Of a DNA stretch of 64,000 nucleotides, positions 9,957 through 20,304 are shown piece by piece; position 1 is the stretch's first letter, and every line of letters begins with the position of its first letter. Origin of the DNA: Oreohelix idahoensis (taxonomy: Eukaryota > Mollusca > Gastropoda > Stylommatophora > Oreohelicidae). The translations under genes and the position numbers were made by a program. The stretch is taken from the NCBI GenBank assembly GCA_024509875.1, contig JAMPIV010016257.1, positions 1 to 64,000 of the forward strand, given 5' to 3'. Under the pieces are notes generated by a model, which was not told the origin of the DNA, searched no databases, and saw nothing but the letters and a program-made list of their open reading frames with translations.

Positions 9957-10200
9957 AATGGTCAGAGCGCGTGCTTCTCGAGGAAAAGTTATCGGGTTCG
10001 AAACCAGGTAGGGTCACGTTCCAGTAACCCATCTGTAAACGGGTATCTGACTCTGCCAATGAGTTAGGGAAGGTAAAGGTACAGAGTAAGGGAACAGGTG
10101 GACCCACCTCATAAAGTTGAGACCTGTGACAGTGACTTTTCTAAAACACGTCACTCCCGTTAGACAGTAACTGTTATGAAATTATCTTCCTTTTTTTTTT
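9957..10200 (+). repeat. SINE-A copy
   Basis: The tRNA-like head has agaatggtcagagcgcg (A-box side) and gggttcgaaacc (B box). The body follows with catctgtaaacgggtatctg, gagttagggaaggtaaagg and a diverged tgttatgaa end. A T-rich tract at 10190-10201 follows. Confidence 0.75.
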
Positions 10201-10201
10201 T

Positions 10202-11597
10202 TAAACAAACTGATATTGTTTTTAATATCATAAACTTCCATAGAAGTCATTTGTTTAACTATTTCGCCTGCCAAACCATAATTTCTATGTTTTTTATAAT
10301 CTTTTCTTTGAGATAACAGGATGTTTACGAAGGAATTTTTTGGTCGTGTTTAAACAGAACAACCAATTCTTAAATATTTTAATTAATATTTCGTGTTTAA
10401 CCCACACACAAAACAAACGGTAAGACACACCAGAAATACGTGGACGAACACAAATTCATATAAAATACACAGATACAGAACATTAACATTCCAAGAAAAA
10501 CTTAAAATATTACAGGACATGTAAATTAGTCACTTGCTTAAACCAGTCACTTTCATGTCAAAATGATACTCTAGTCACGACGATAAAAATCACTTCCTGA
10601 TCTTAGAACACTCAGCAGATAATGCTGACCTCATTTCGACTGTCACATTTTTTTTTTTAAAAACGCGCTTTAAACCGAATTCCTAATGAAAGTGTAACTA
10701 AAATTCCTGCTGTTTCAGAACCGGTTCACTAAATAGAACATTAAACATTCTAGAATACACGGCACCAAATAAAGTGATGGACCCTCTGTTTTGTGAGAGG
10801 GGAAAACAAAGTTTCTTGCTGAATTTTTTAATATATATCGCTGATTATAATTGTGCGTATAAATACAGCGCTGTCGCGATTACGACCGTAACCCATGCGC
10901 GTAATTTGAGATTCGCGTAACTGGAGACACTTTTCTTCGTAGAAATTATGTACAAACTAGCAATAACCAGTCAAACTTGACGGGTTTTTAATTATAGTGT
11001 GCTGTTTCCGTTCCCAGATGAGCAGATAGAAGTACATTCTAAGAGAGTTTTTGGTTTCTTTCCATTATACAGTGTAATCAAACTGTTCATGAACACCGTC
11101 ATTTGAACGCTTTTCTTTGTTGATTGTAAATATTTTCGGGAGAGTATATATAATGAAACAATACAATTTTTCAACACGGTTGCATTCCTCAGCTGTGACC
11201 AACGTACACACGGCGAGAATTGTTGTTTTAGAATCAATTTTAAAGTTATTAGATGACAACGTTTCGTGTGAAAGTGCATGGATTGTTCCATCTTGATCAG
11301 TATGTGTCAAACCGTTCAAATACAATTCACTTAGGTATGTTATTGGCTCATGCACACCAATTTTTATACACTTTTTCTTTGTCGCGCGCTACTAATTTCG
11401 TGAAAGAATAAGGAAAATAAATAAATAAAACCAAAGTATTTCTTTTATATAACACCCACGCCGCGCAAGTTGCACACCGTGCGTTGCGCAATTTTTTTTC
11501 TGGCGCGAGTTACTATTTTGAGTGAGACCGACCGACGTAAAATACATCGGTTATTATGTTAGTTGGGAATTGGGGGATGCGTCTGCAAAGTATATTA
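10202..11597. other. No recognised element; one unassigned minus-strand open frame
   Basis: AT-rich sequence. A minus-strand open frame at 11065-11355 (96 codons) has unusually ordinary amino-acid composition for a random frame, but no family motif, start context or neighbour supports it. It could be a decayed exon or transposon remnant; I do not call it a gene. Confidence 0.4.
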
Positions 11598-11832
11598 GAA
11601 TAAAAGATAGGCCCATAGCAGAAACTGCCGTGTTAGAGACCTAAATATTAGGTCCAGCATCAAGAGGCGGGGGTGATCAGTTCCCTTCCTCGCTGCCGTT
11701 TCCTTCCCTAACTCACAGAGCAGTCAAGTACCCATTTACAATTGTGTAGACTGGAGCGTGTCGATACCGTGATTCGAAACCGACACCTTTGCCGCGAGAG
11801 ACCACTCAGCCAATCGGACGCTCATATTCAAA
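11598..11832 (-). repeat. Near full-length SINE-A (reverse orientation)
   Basis: Read on the minus strand it has a tRNA-like head (gattggctgagtggtctc; B box ggtttcgaatcac), the linker cgacacgctccagtctac, the body acccatttac...gagttagggaaggaaacgg and gggaactgatcaccc, and the cggcagtttctgctatgggc end. This is one of the best copies for defining the family's order: head, linker, body, tail. Confidence 0.85.
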
Positions 11833-11871
11833 TTTAAAAATATTTTTAAAAAAAAAGGCACAAAAAAACTT

Positions 11872-12799
11872 CTTCTTCTTCTTTGATCCTTAGCCGCCGA
11901 CCGTCAAAGCAGTCAGTGGCCATCACGCCTAGTGGCGTCTTGTAGGGCAACAACAATTGATTCCACTTTGCTCGGTCGGTGGCCATCCTTCGTACAGTGC
12001 CCCAACTCTGGTTCATTCTTTGCATCTCAGCCTCCACAGTCCTCCGCCAGGTTGTTTTTGGTCGGCCTCTCTTTCGTTTTCCTTCAGGGGTCCAAAGCAT
12101 AGCTGTTCTTGTGATGGCATCGGGGTCTCTTCTGAGGACATGGCCAACCCAGCTCCAGCGTCTGCCAGCTATGATGGTGTGCATGTCCTCTTTCTTGCTC
12201 CGAGTAAGCAGATCTTGGTTGGTGATGGTATTCGGCCAAAAGATTCGGTGAATTTTTCTTAGGCATGTTGTGTGACAAGAGGACAATTTCGACATTTCCT
12301 TCTCTGTAACTCTCCAGCATTCTGCACCATAGAGAAGCACAGAAAGCACACAGCTCTGACATAATCTTAATTTTGTCTTGTGCTGTATTGAGAGGACTTC
12401 CAGATGTTGTTTAGGCTAAAGAAGGCTGTTCTTGCCTTATTCATTCTGATGTTGATGTCTTTGCCTGCCCCGCCATCTGGTGTTACTATGCATCCTAGAT
12501 ATGTGAAGGTGTCTGTCTGTACCAGTTGCTGATTCCTTACTGATATGGGCTCAGGGTTGCTCACATTTAGCGTCATGACCTCGGACTTCCTTAAATTGAT
12601 GTTCAAGCCCACCTGCTGGCTAAACTTATTAAGTCTGTCCGTTTTTTCCTGGATGTGTTGATGTGAATGTGCTAGTAGTGCAATGTCATCTGCATATTCC
12701 AGATCTTCTAATGTAGAAAATGTAGTCCATCTTATTCCTCTTGGACTGCCCTCCGTTGTCTGTCGCATCACCCAGTCTATGACTGTTAAAAATAGAGTG
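11872..12799 (-). mobile_element. RTE-3 LINE, 5'-truncated, 12 bp target duplication
   Basis: The minus-strand element is flanked by the direct repeat ACAAAAAAACTT at 11860-11871 and 12800-12811. It encodes the C-terminal half of a LINE polyprotein. Frame 12367-12771 has the reverse-transcriptase catalytic block YADDIALLAHS and the YLGCIVTPDGG segment. Frame 11846-12362 has SVLLYGAECW, RRWSWVGHVLRRDPD and GKRKRGRPKTTWRRTVE, then the WNQ motif near the end. A one-base frameshift near 12365 separates the two. The 3' tail is (GAA)n at 11872-11883. The protein is inactive: the copy starts inside the polymerase domain. The family has two other copies in the window (41489-44207 and 60156-60755), which make it a useful reference. 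Confidence 0.9.
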
Positions 12800-12811
12800 A
12801 CAAAAAAACTT

Positions 12812-13049
12812 ATTTAAAAGATAAATACCATAAAATCAAAACCTGAAATTACGAATTTTAACAGATGTAACGAACATTTCGCAACTGTGCCCAAAAAGAT
12901 GAAATACTCTAATATTTAGGTATGGCTTATATAAGATGAAATTCTTCCATAGCGACAGGAAGGCGTTTAAGATATGTGTCGTAACTTCACAGGCTATCAA
13001 GGTCACAGAGATGGTCATTCATGAGCCTTTATTTCTCTATGAAACACAG
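12812..13049. other. No recognised feature
   Basis: AT-rich, no convincing frame. Confidence 0.5.
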
Positions 13050-13345
13050 ACCTTCACTCCAAGCCTTCGGTATCCTGTGCTATCCATTCAATTCTTTTCA
13101 CGTTGTCTTCATACCTTTAAATGTCTGTTCCCAATTTCCTTATACTTTCGTTTTTTCTTCTTAAATTTCCCCCATTTTGTTACCTCAAATATGTGGGTCT
13201 CATCAATGCCAGCGTTCCTTCCTCACATTACGTCCCAATGGTATTTGTCTGACTCTGTTCATCAGTTCCGCATTGCTGACCTTGTCATACAATTTTAATC
13301 CTGTTATATGCTAGCACGTATTTATGAAGGTCTGTGATTTCTTGG
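13050..13345 (-). pseudogene. Degenerate RTE-1 LINE fragment
   Basis: On the minus strand the nucleotide order acagacctt...atgctagc...attaaaattgtatgacaagg parallels the RTE-1 C-terminal region at 1615-1690. Frames are destroyed; similarity is visible mainly at DNA level. Confidence 0.55.
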
Positions 13346-13869
13346 TCTGCAGAGATGTGGTCTTACAGACAATTTTAAAAATCACTGGACATCTAAAAAG
13401 ACTTAATAATGAAATCTAGTCAGTGGCCGATCAAATAGGAAGGTTATTACAAACAATACAAAGAAGTAAGGTGTCCTTTTCCAACATGGTACGAAACTAG
13501 GTAGTTTGAAGACATTGTCACATTCTTAACTGAAATACAAGACAGGACAACAATGACATAAAATTTGGACTATCTAACAGCATGGGGTGGAGGATAGGCA
13601 AATATGAAACTAATAACAAACCATCAATTATAAGACACCTGAAAGCAGCATGATCATTTACGCCAGTCGGCATGACACTTTACTAAGACCTCCATTTAGG
13701 AAAGAGGCACCAGTCAATTCTGGTAGCTATATTAATTAGGTTGTTGGTGGCAACAAAGACAGATATAGAAGAGCAAACAATGACATCCCAGTAAGAATAC
13801 AACAAACAAGAGAAGACACAGTACTGGGAAACAAAGTATAAGGAAACAAAAAGAAATGGAAGTCTAACA
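13346..13869. other. No recognised feature
   Basis: A-rich sequence with scattered RTE-like words but no alignable block. Confidence 0.4.
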
Positions 13870-14022
13870 AATCAAGTACAAAGAAAACACAATCAACACA
13901 TACTGTCATAATATGGTGCTTGCATGGAATAGAAGGATTAAAACGGTATGAAAATCCAATGTGGAACTGATGACAAGAACCAGAAAATAACCAGTGGAAC
14001 ATGACGTATTGAGAGGACATTA
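13870..14022 (+). pseudogene. Degenerate RTE-1 LINE fragment
   Basis: The words tggtgcttgcatggaatagaa and ggattaaaacggtatg followed by gtggaactgatgacaagaac match the RTE-1 C-terminal coding region. No open frame remains. Confidence 0.6.
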
Positions 14023-14234
14023 ACCAATAATGACATCAGATTCATTTATGTACATATCAGTTCCTTGTAGAGTTTTTTTTTTCCAGCAAACTCACGACAA
14101 GTTTTCCTAGCTTGTGCCACCTTTTCATGTCTTTTTTTCTCACTGTCTTTCATTGCCTCCATTAGTGATTGTTCAGATTTCTGCACGACTTAAAGATTCC
14201 ACAGGATGGTGTAGCCGGACTGATGCCCTACTCT

Positions 14235-15030
14235 CCTATGTCACAGATAGTGGAGAATAATAGCTACAGATAACAAAAAACGGACAACAGGTAGTGGATA
14301 TCAACAGATACTGCCAATAGAATGCATACTGGGCAGCCGCAAATATAAGCAGAAGATAGTGGAGATCAATAGATATAAAAGGCAGACAGTGGATATTAAT
14401 AAATACAGACAGTAGATAGTGGAGATCAAAAGATAAAGTCAGTAGATAGTTGCGATTAACAAATAGAGATCAATAGAGACAGCAGATAGTGCCAATCAAT
14501 AAATACAGAAAGGAGATAACAGAGATCACTACACATAGTGACAGCAGATAATGGAGATCAATAGACACAGAGAGTAGATAGTGTAATTATTTAAAAAAAA
14601 CAGTAGCCTAGATAGTGGAGATCAATAGATACAGCAGAGAGTGGAGATCAACAGAAACAGAGTAGACACTGGAGACCTACAGATACAGATATACAGATTG
14701 CAGATAGGAGACCTACAGTTATACAGGCCACAGATAGTGGAGACCTACAGATACAGACATACATATAATGTAAATAAACAGATACAGACAGTAGATAGTG
14801 GAGATTAATGGATATAGGCAGCAGATATGGAGATCAATAGACACAGACAGTAGATAATAGAGATAAAGCATACAGCCAGTAGATAGTAGAAATCAATAGA
14901 TTCAGACAGCGATAATGAAGACCAATAGGTAAAGAAAGTGAAGTGTAGGCCTCTATATCAATAGATACAGACAGTAGATCAATAGATCCATACAGTGAAT
15001 AAGCGGAGATCAACAGATACACAAACTAAA
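14235..15030 (+). repeat. Old, degenerate minisatellite of about 30 bp units
   Basis: About 25 diverged units carry the shared words agatagtggagatcaat and agatacagacagt, with irregular spacing of roughly 25-35 bases. The divergence between units contrasts with the nearly perfect arrays elsewhere in the window, so this array is probably old. Confidence 0.8.
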
Positions 15031-16314
15031 CTGTGGACATGAAAAACACAACAGATTTTTTTCACTAGTAGGGAGAGAGCATAAAAAATTTCTATTATAA
15101 ACAGTAAATTAACAGATGCAGACAACAGAAAGAAGACATCAATAAACAGTTAAGGTACATGTTAACAAATAAACAGATCAAGTGATAAAACGTAGGAATA
15201 GAACATCAGTCGATTGAAGCGAGTGGTGTGTTGTATAAGTAGGCCTAACTAGATTAGCGATATGTTCAATAACTGAGATACAGTAATTAGGATTATTACA
15301 TTAGGCCTAATCTATATAAGGTAATGTAGATTATCACATTCATCTATAGCCTACTAGATTAGTAAATAAATACTGTCCTGATTTGAGAACGCTGCAAGCC
15401 CTCAAGAAAGCCTGAGGAAGCAAGTTTTGTTTATTGTTTGCCAACGAAAGCATCTACTCACCTGAGAAAAGATAGCTGTATGGATCCAGTCAAAGCAGTT
15501 TCCGTTCCTTCCATTACTCGTTCACAACACATACACACACGTACAGGTCACATTAGTGTAGTCCGCCACACACATGCAAGAATGAATGAAGCAACACGGA
15601 TGAACGAATAGCGCGCGAGAAGACACATCCATGGAATAGTTCTAACTTATTATCGATGTGTAGCCACATTAGTAAAATGTCGGATTCAGCATTAAACACA
15701 AAGGCGAGGATCTGTCGTGGGGTTTTTGAGTGAGGGAGTCAACTGATAAGAGACGAGTGAACTTCTCCACACCGGCTCAGTGTGCGAGCGAAGAGAGAAT
15801 TGTACACAGAAGACACGGGCTGAAAGAGCCTTGCATAGTTCAGAGGTTACCAATTTTTTGATTGCCATACTTCTCCGGCTTTTAGTAAATCTTCGAACAC
15901 CTCCAAGTCAATATGACAGGAAATAAATCCTAGATCTATTTGCATACACATAGAAAAATAAACCAGTGGATTAATTAATTTTTCCTAAAGCAAACTTTAT
16001 TCGATACATAAAAACACTTTTAATGTAGGGTGTCCCTACAGTCATAGTGCTATTTTTAACTTTGGATGTACACGTAATAAAAACACTATCAGCGACGTTT
16101 AACAACATAATTTATCAAGTTTTAACACAATACAGTTACAATTTTTAAGCGTCAACATAACCGCCATCTTTCGTGACACATCATTTCAGTCTGATTTTCC
16201 AACACACAATTTACATTTTCTTTTACTGTAAACATTTTCTATCAGTTCTAGGATCTAAAAGAAAGTCAAAATTAGTAACACTAACATTTTTTTAAAAGTC
16301 ATACATTATGATTT
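15031..16314. other. No recognised feature
   Basis: About 1.3 kb without recognisable coding or repeat structure, up to the gypsy target site. Confidence 0.5.
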
Positions 16315-16319
16315 AATAT

Positions 16320-16554
16320 TGTTGATGTATCTATATCTTGTCTCGATGTTTATCTTGTTTTCTTACTAGAGTTACTTGCCCTTAGGCTAACTCTTCTACT
16401 TCCTCCTACTTCTAAGATGGCGAATTAAACATGTCGAGTTTGTATCCTGTGTTCAGTCTTCGTGATTAGACTTCATAACGTGAGAATGTATGACAGCCAG
16501 CCACGTCTCATTATATCTTACAATATTTACTACACACAACAGTAAATATCAACA
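16320..16554 (+). repeat. 5' LTR of the gypsy element
   Basis: It starts TGTTGAT and ends ATCAACA, a 7 bp perfect terminal inverted repeat with canonical TG...CA ends. Differences from the 3' LTR: one extra T in a T run, T/G in gttcagt/gcttcg, and G/A in gattag/aactt. Confidence 0.95.
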
Positions 16555-16568
16555 TGGTGGCAGCGGTG
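16555..16568 (+). promoter_or_regulatory. Primer binding site, tRNA-Leu type
   Basis: TGGTGGCAGCGGTG begins directly after the 5' LTR. Its complement, CACCGCTGCCACCA, is the 3' end of animal tRNA-Leu of the AAG/UAG type as I recall it, including the CCA. The match is 14 bases, then breaks. Confidence 0.85.
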
Positions 16569-16713
16569 TTTATTTCTACAGAATTCGAACTATTCTGCTG
16601 ACACGTGTGCTGACGTCATAGACTTGAGGTGAGAGGAAAATAAACTGGTAAAACCAAGTTTAACTCTTCTGTTGGTAGGTTATTGCTTGCATACCATTAT
16701 TAGACATTTCGTC

Positions 16714-18129
16714 ATGGCAGAACGGCCCATGTTTCGGTTACCACCCTGCCTAGACATAAATAACGTCGAACCAGACACATTTCGTAAATGGAGACGACAG
16801 TTAGAACTATACATGCATGCATCAGAGGTGGCCTCTAAACCTGATCCCATTCGGGCGGCCATCATCTTACACTGTGCTGGACCTCAAGCTGTTGAAGTTT
16901 TTGATCAACTTGCAGAGGAAGGAGATCACTCTAATCCTACTAAAATTCTCGATTTGCTCCAGAACCATTACAGCTCACGAAGCAATGAAGTATTACATAC
17001 ATTCAGATTCTGGAACACACCTCTTCAAGAGCCTTTTAATTCCTTTTTGACTGAGCTGAGAACTAAGGCAGATTTGTGCAACTTTAACGACAAGGATCGT
17101 ATGATAAGAGACAAAATTGTCTTTACTGTTAACAAAAGGTTACAAGAGAAGCTCTTGAGAGAAGCTGACCTCGATCTAAAGAAAGCCATTCACATATGCA
17201 GAGTCTTTGAGCAAACTGGAAAAGACGTAAGTGAGATGAATAATACAGTACAACCTTCTGAAGCAAGGGTTGAAAAGGTACAGAAAAAATCACTCAACCA
17301 TAAACCTCCCAAGAGAGACACTGGGCATGCTGCTGGTAAAGCCTGTCAAAGTAACACTGACAGTGGGTACTTTGAACCTAGAAAGGAGTGTCATTACTGT
17401 GGACAGAAACATCTATTGATTAAGAAAAAGTGTCCTGCAGGGGGGAAGTTTTGCTCAAACTGTGGGGGAAGAAACCATTTCAAAGTTAAATGCAAGAAAG
17501 TTCACACTGTTCACACAGAGTCAGTGGAAGATTCTGAAGTTTTTCTTAACTGTGTGAAGTCTAGCAAAGCCTGTACATCTGCACAACTCATTGTCAATGG
17601 AAAAATGGTAAAATTTCAGCTAGACACAGCAGCTGATGTGAATACAATCTGTCAACGCTTTGTGATGCAAGAACAATTGTTACCCACTAAACAGAGGCTT
17701 GTTATGTGGAATGGTACTAAGATGACTCCACTGGAAGAAGTTCTATTAACTGCTGAGAATCCTAAGACTGGGACAAAACACAATATAAGGTTTACTGTTG
17801 TGAAAAATAGATTCACATGTCTGCTGGGCAACAACACACTCCAGGATCTACAGTTTGTGACAGTCAACACAAACAAATTTATTGCTAAAATGGTTACTGA
17901 CAGTTCAGAAAATGATCATAACTCTAATAACCATCTAGGTGTCCTGGGTGAAGCCGTGTTGCATATTGATCCTAATATTCGTCCAAAGGCACTGCCGTGC
18001 AGGAAAATACCATTTTCACTTAAGAGCAAGGTAAAGTCAGAGCTTCAAAATCTAATGAACAGAGGTATATTAATACCAGTAGAGGAACTGACTGAATGGG
18101 TTAACCAAATGGCTGCGGTTGAAGTCTGA
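16714..18129 (+). CDS. gypsy Gag-protease frame, ends at a frame break before RT
   Basis: The frame is taken from the ATG at 16714; an upstream in-frame TTG at 16672 only lengthens the open frame. The N-terminal part (about residues 1-200) is a capsid-like Gag region. Around residues 225-262 are two zinc knuckles: an atypical C-X2-C-X3-H-X6-C and a canonical C-X2-C-X4-H-X4-C (CSNCGGRNHFKVKC). The retropepsin-like aspartate site near residue 303 reads LDTAAD where most relatives have D-S/T-G. A CLLGNNTL segment near residue 370 corresponds to the second conserved protease strand. The last 50 residues already belong to the RT leader (RPKALPCRKIPF, WVNQMA). The frame stops at TGA 18127-18129 while RT continues one frame over from about 18119. 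This position inside the RT N-terminus suggests a mutation rather than a programmed shift. Confidence 0.85.
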   Translation: MAERPMFRLPPCLDINNVEPDTFRKWRRQLELYMHASEVASKPDPIRAAIILHCAGPQAVEVFDQLAEEGDHSNPTKILDLLQNHYSSRSNEVLHTFRFWNTPLQEPFNSFLTELRTKADLCNFNDKDRMIRDKIVFTVNKRLQEKLLREADLDLKKAIHICRVFEQTGKDVSEMNNTVQPSEARVEKVQKKSLNHKPPKRDTGHAAGKACQSNTDSGYFEPRKECHYCGQKHLLIKKKCPAGGKFCSNCGGRNHFKVKCKKVHTVHTESVEDSEVFLNCVKSSKACTSAQLIVNGKMVKFQLDTAADVNTICQRFVMQEQLLPTKQRLVMWNGTKMTPLEEVLLTAENPKTGTKHNIRFTVVKNRFTCLLGNNTLQDLQFVTVNTNKFIAKMVTDSSENDHNSNNHLGVLGEAVLHIDPNIRPKALPCRKIPFSLKSKVKSELQNLMNRGILIPVEELTEWVNQMAAVEV

Positions 18130-19264
18130 TGGTTCCTTAAGAATATGCATTGATCCTAGACCCCTGAATGAGGCTTTGCAGAGGGAGCATTACAGATTAC
18201 CAACTTTGGATGATGTATTGCCTGAACTCAACAGTGTCAAGATTTTCACAAAGCTGGATATCAAGGAAGCATTCTGGCATATCAAACTTGATGAGAAGTC
18301 TAGTAAACTTACAGCAATGATTACACCTTATGGTAGGTTCAGATGGTCTAGATTACCATTTGCATTGAATGTAAGCAGTGAAATTTTCCAGAGGCATCTA
18401 GCACAAGCTCTTGAAGGTCTTCATGGTTGCATCAATGTTGCTGATGACATAGTTATTGCAGGTTGTGGATCAAACAGACAGCAAGCAATTAAGGACCATG
18501 ATCTGAAGCTTAAAGCACTGAAACATAGGTGTAAAGAGAAAGGCATTAAACTGAATGAAGCTAAAGCTCAAGAGAAGAAAGAAGAAATTACCTTCAGGGG
18601 TCACCTTATTACCGCTCGAGGTGTTGAACCAGACAAGAAAAAGGTTGAGACAATACTAAACATGCCCGTTCCTAAGGATTGTCATGAGGTTCGCAGATTT
18701 TGCGGCATGATACAGTACCTAGCAAAGTTCCTCAACAATCTTTCAGAAGTTCTTCATCCAATAAGAGAACTTACCCGTAAGGATACTCCCTTTATCTGGT
18801 CTGCTGAATGTGAACAAGCTTTCAAGAGAGTCAAGAAACTGATTACTTCTACTCCAGTACTCGCATACTATGATCCTGATGAATCTTTGTGTATTCAAGT
18901 TGATAGTAGCAGCTATGGACTTGGGGCTGTCCTCCTACAAAATGGTCATCCAATAGAGTTTGCTTCTAGAGCTCTAACTGAAACAGAACAACACTGGGCT
19001 CAAATTGAGAAGGAACTCTTAGCTGTTGTATATGGTTTGGAACGCTTTGACCAGTACACTTATGAAAGGAAAGTTACAATCATCAACGACCATAAACCTT
19101 TGGCAGCCATCGTGAAGAAACCTCTGAGTCAAATTCCTCGAAGACTGCAGAATTTACTGATGCGCAGCCATCGATATGACTTTGAATTCCAATGGGTACA
19201 AGGTTCCGATCTTCTTATAGCCGACACACTGTCCAGAGTTTGTATTCATAATGTCACATTGGAT
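18119..19264 (+). CDS. gypsy pol, reverse transcriptase and RNase H half
   Basis: The frame opens at the break with SDGSLRICIDPRPLN, the first RT block. It continues with LDIKEAFWHIKLD (block A aspartate), LPFALNVSSEIFQ, and the catalytic block INVADDIVIAG, with VADD in place of the common Y-x-D-D. Next come FCGMIQYLAKF and the RNase H domain: VDSSSYGLGAVLLQ, a glutamate in EKELLAVVYGLERF, and D in NDHKPL. The domain ends at ADTLSR, and the frame is then cut at the LINE target site 19253-19264. Relatives with the ICIDPRPLN...RLPTLDDVLPEL type sequence are common in invertebrate and cnidarian gypsy elements. The domain is complete up to the insertion, but translation would run into LINE sequence and stop at 19657. 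Confidence 0.9.
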
Positions 19265-20304
19265 CTCTCCACATGTAAGCCTACCTTGCCGTGGTTGGAG
19301 AGCTTGAGCGCCTCAATGATCCCGGGAGCTATGCCGGCGGGAGTTTTACTCCTGGCAGGGTCACCCAAGCCGGACAGGTCCTGGGTGAGGGGCCAGACTA
19401 AATGGGCTGAGGAGTGGGTGGAACCCTATAGGTGTAGATGCAGAACCCACCGGCGAGTGGTACATGCTCTGGTCTGCACCAATCCACCCCCACTTCATGG
19501 GTTAAATGCTTTCTTGCCTCATTCTTCACTGTTTGTCGTCTATCACGCCCATGGCGACCGTTGCCTCAATTGGCTGTGTGTGGTGTACCCGGAAACGGGG
19601 CCTCCCAGTACTGAGGCAAAGTTAAGTCCCCGATGTCACTTATCGGTGCAGAATTGAGAGAGATGGCTGAGCATCACAATCCCTCATGTGTTGCAGCATG
19701 ATGAGAACCCAGCATTGCACACTGAGCTTGGGGGGATCACTTGGGCACCAGACTTAATACTGGCTCTTGACTGGATGGCCGCATGCAGGAGATTTCTACA
19801 ATGGAGGGTTGGCAGGTGGTGGGTATCGGGAAGTGGCTCTGTGCAGGACGTGAGGATTCCTTGGGAGAGCCCCGAACCAGAGCACAGCATTGTGCAAGCT
19901 CTGCATAGTTGGAGAGCCCCCTGGATGACGGGGAATGCACAGTGTGCTACCCCACCTATCCCCAACTGCTAACTTAGAACCAGAAGTGGGGTCCTCTGTA
20001 TGCGTGCCAGGCCAGGATAAAATGCCTGGGAAAGAGACTGGAGCTCAGAACTCCCTAACTCAGAGTTGCAGGATGGCAGGAAAGACAGGGCTATTTTGAA
20101 GATAACGCAACCATATTTTCACCATACGAGCTCGGACGCCGCCTCGGTAAACAAGGTCCGCGCAGAGCAGTGACACCCCCAGGCTGCTTGCGAATAGTCT
20201 ACTACTGGGAACATAAACAGATTAGGGATGAGCCCACTCTCCCGTTGAACAGGTGCTAAAGTCGTAGATACTGGGCCAGAAGGCGCACCGGAAACCACAG
20301 TATC
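19265..20304 (+). promoter_or_regulatory. LINE-I 5' leader
   Basis: About 1 kb, relatively GC-rich, with no ORF1-like frame. The block gggagttttactcctgg (about 19338-19356) and its surroundings recur in the leader of the internally deleted RTE-3 copy at 60220-60270. The segment 19850-20070 recurs at 4960-5160. An internal promoter is expected for a full-length LINE but no motif is claimed. Confidence 0.6.

Noticed and set aside
9570..10107. Polyglycine and polyproline open frames of 73-122 codons
   Set aside because: They are translations of G runs.
11065..11355. 96-codon minus-strand frame with protein-like composition
   Set aside because: There is no family motif, splice context or neighbour, and overlapping frames of similar length exist. 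Kept only as an unassigned frame.
18119..18129. Programmed ribosomal frameshift between gag-pro and pol
   Set aside because: The break lies within the conserved RT N-terminus, not between domains, and no slippery heptamer is apparent; a small indel is simpler.
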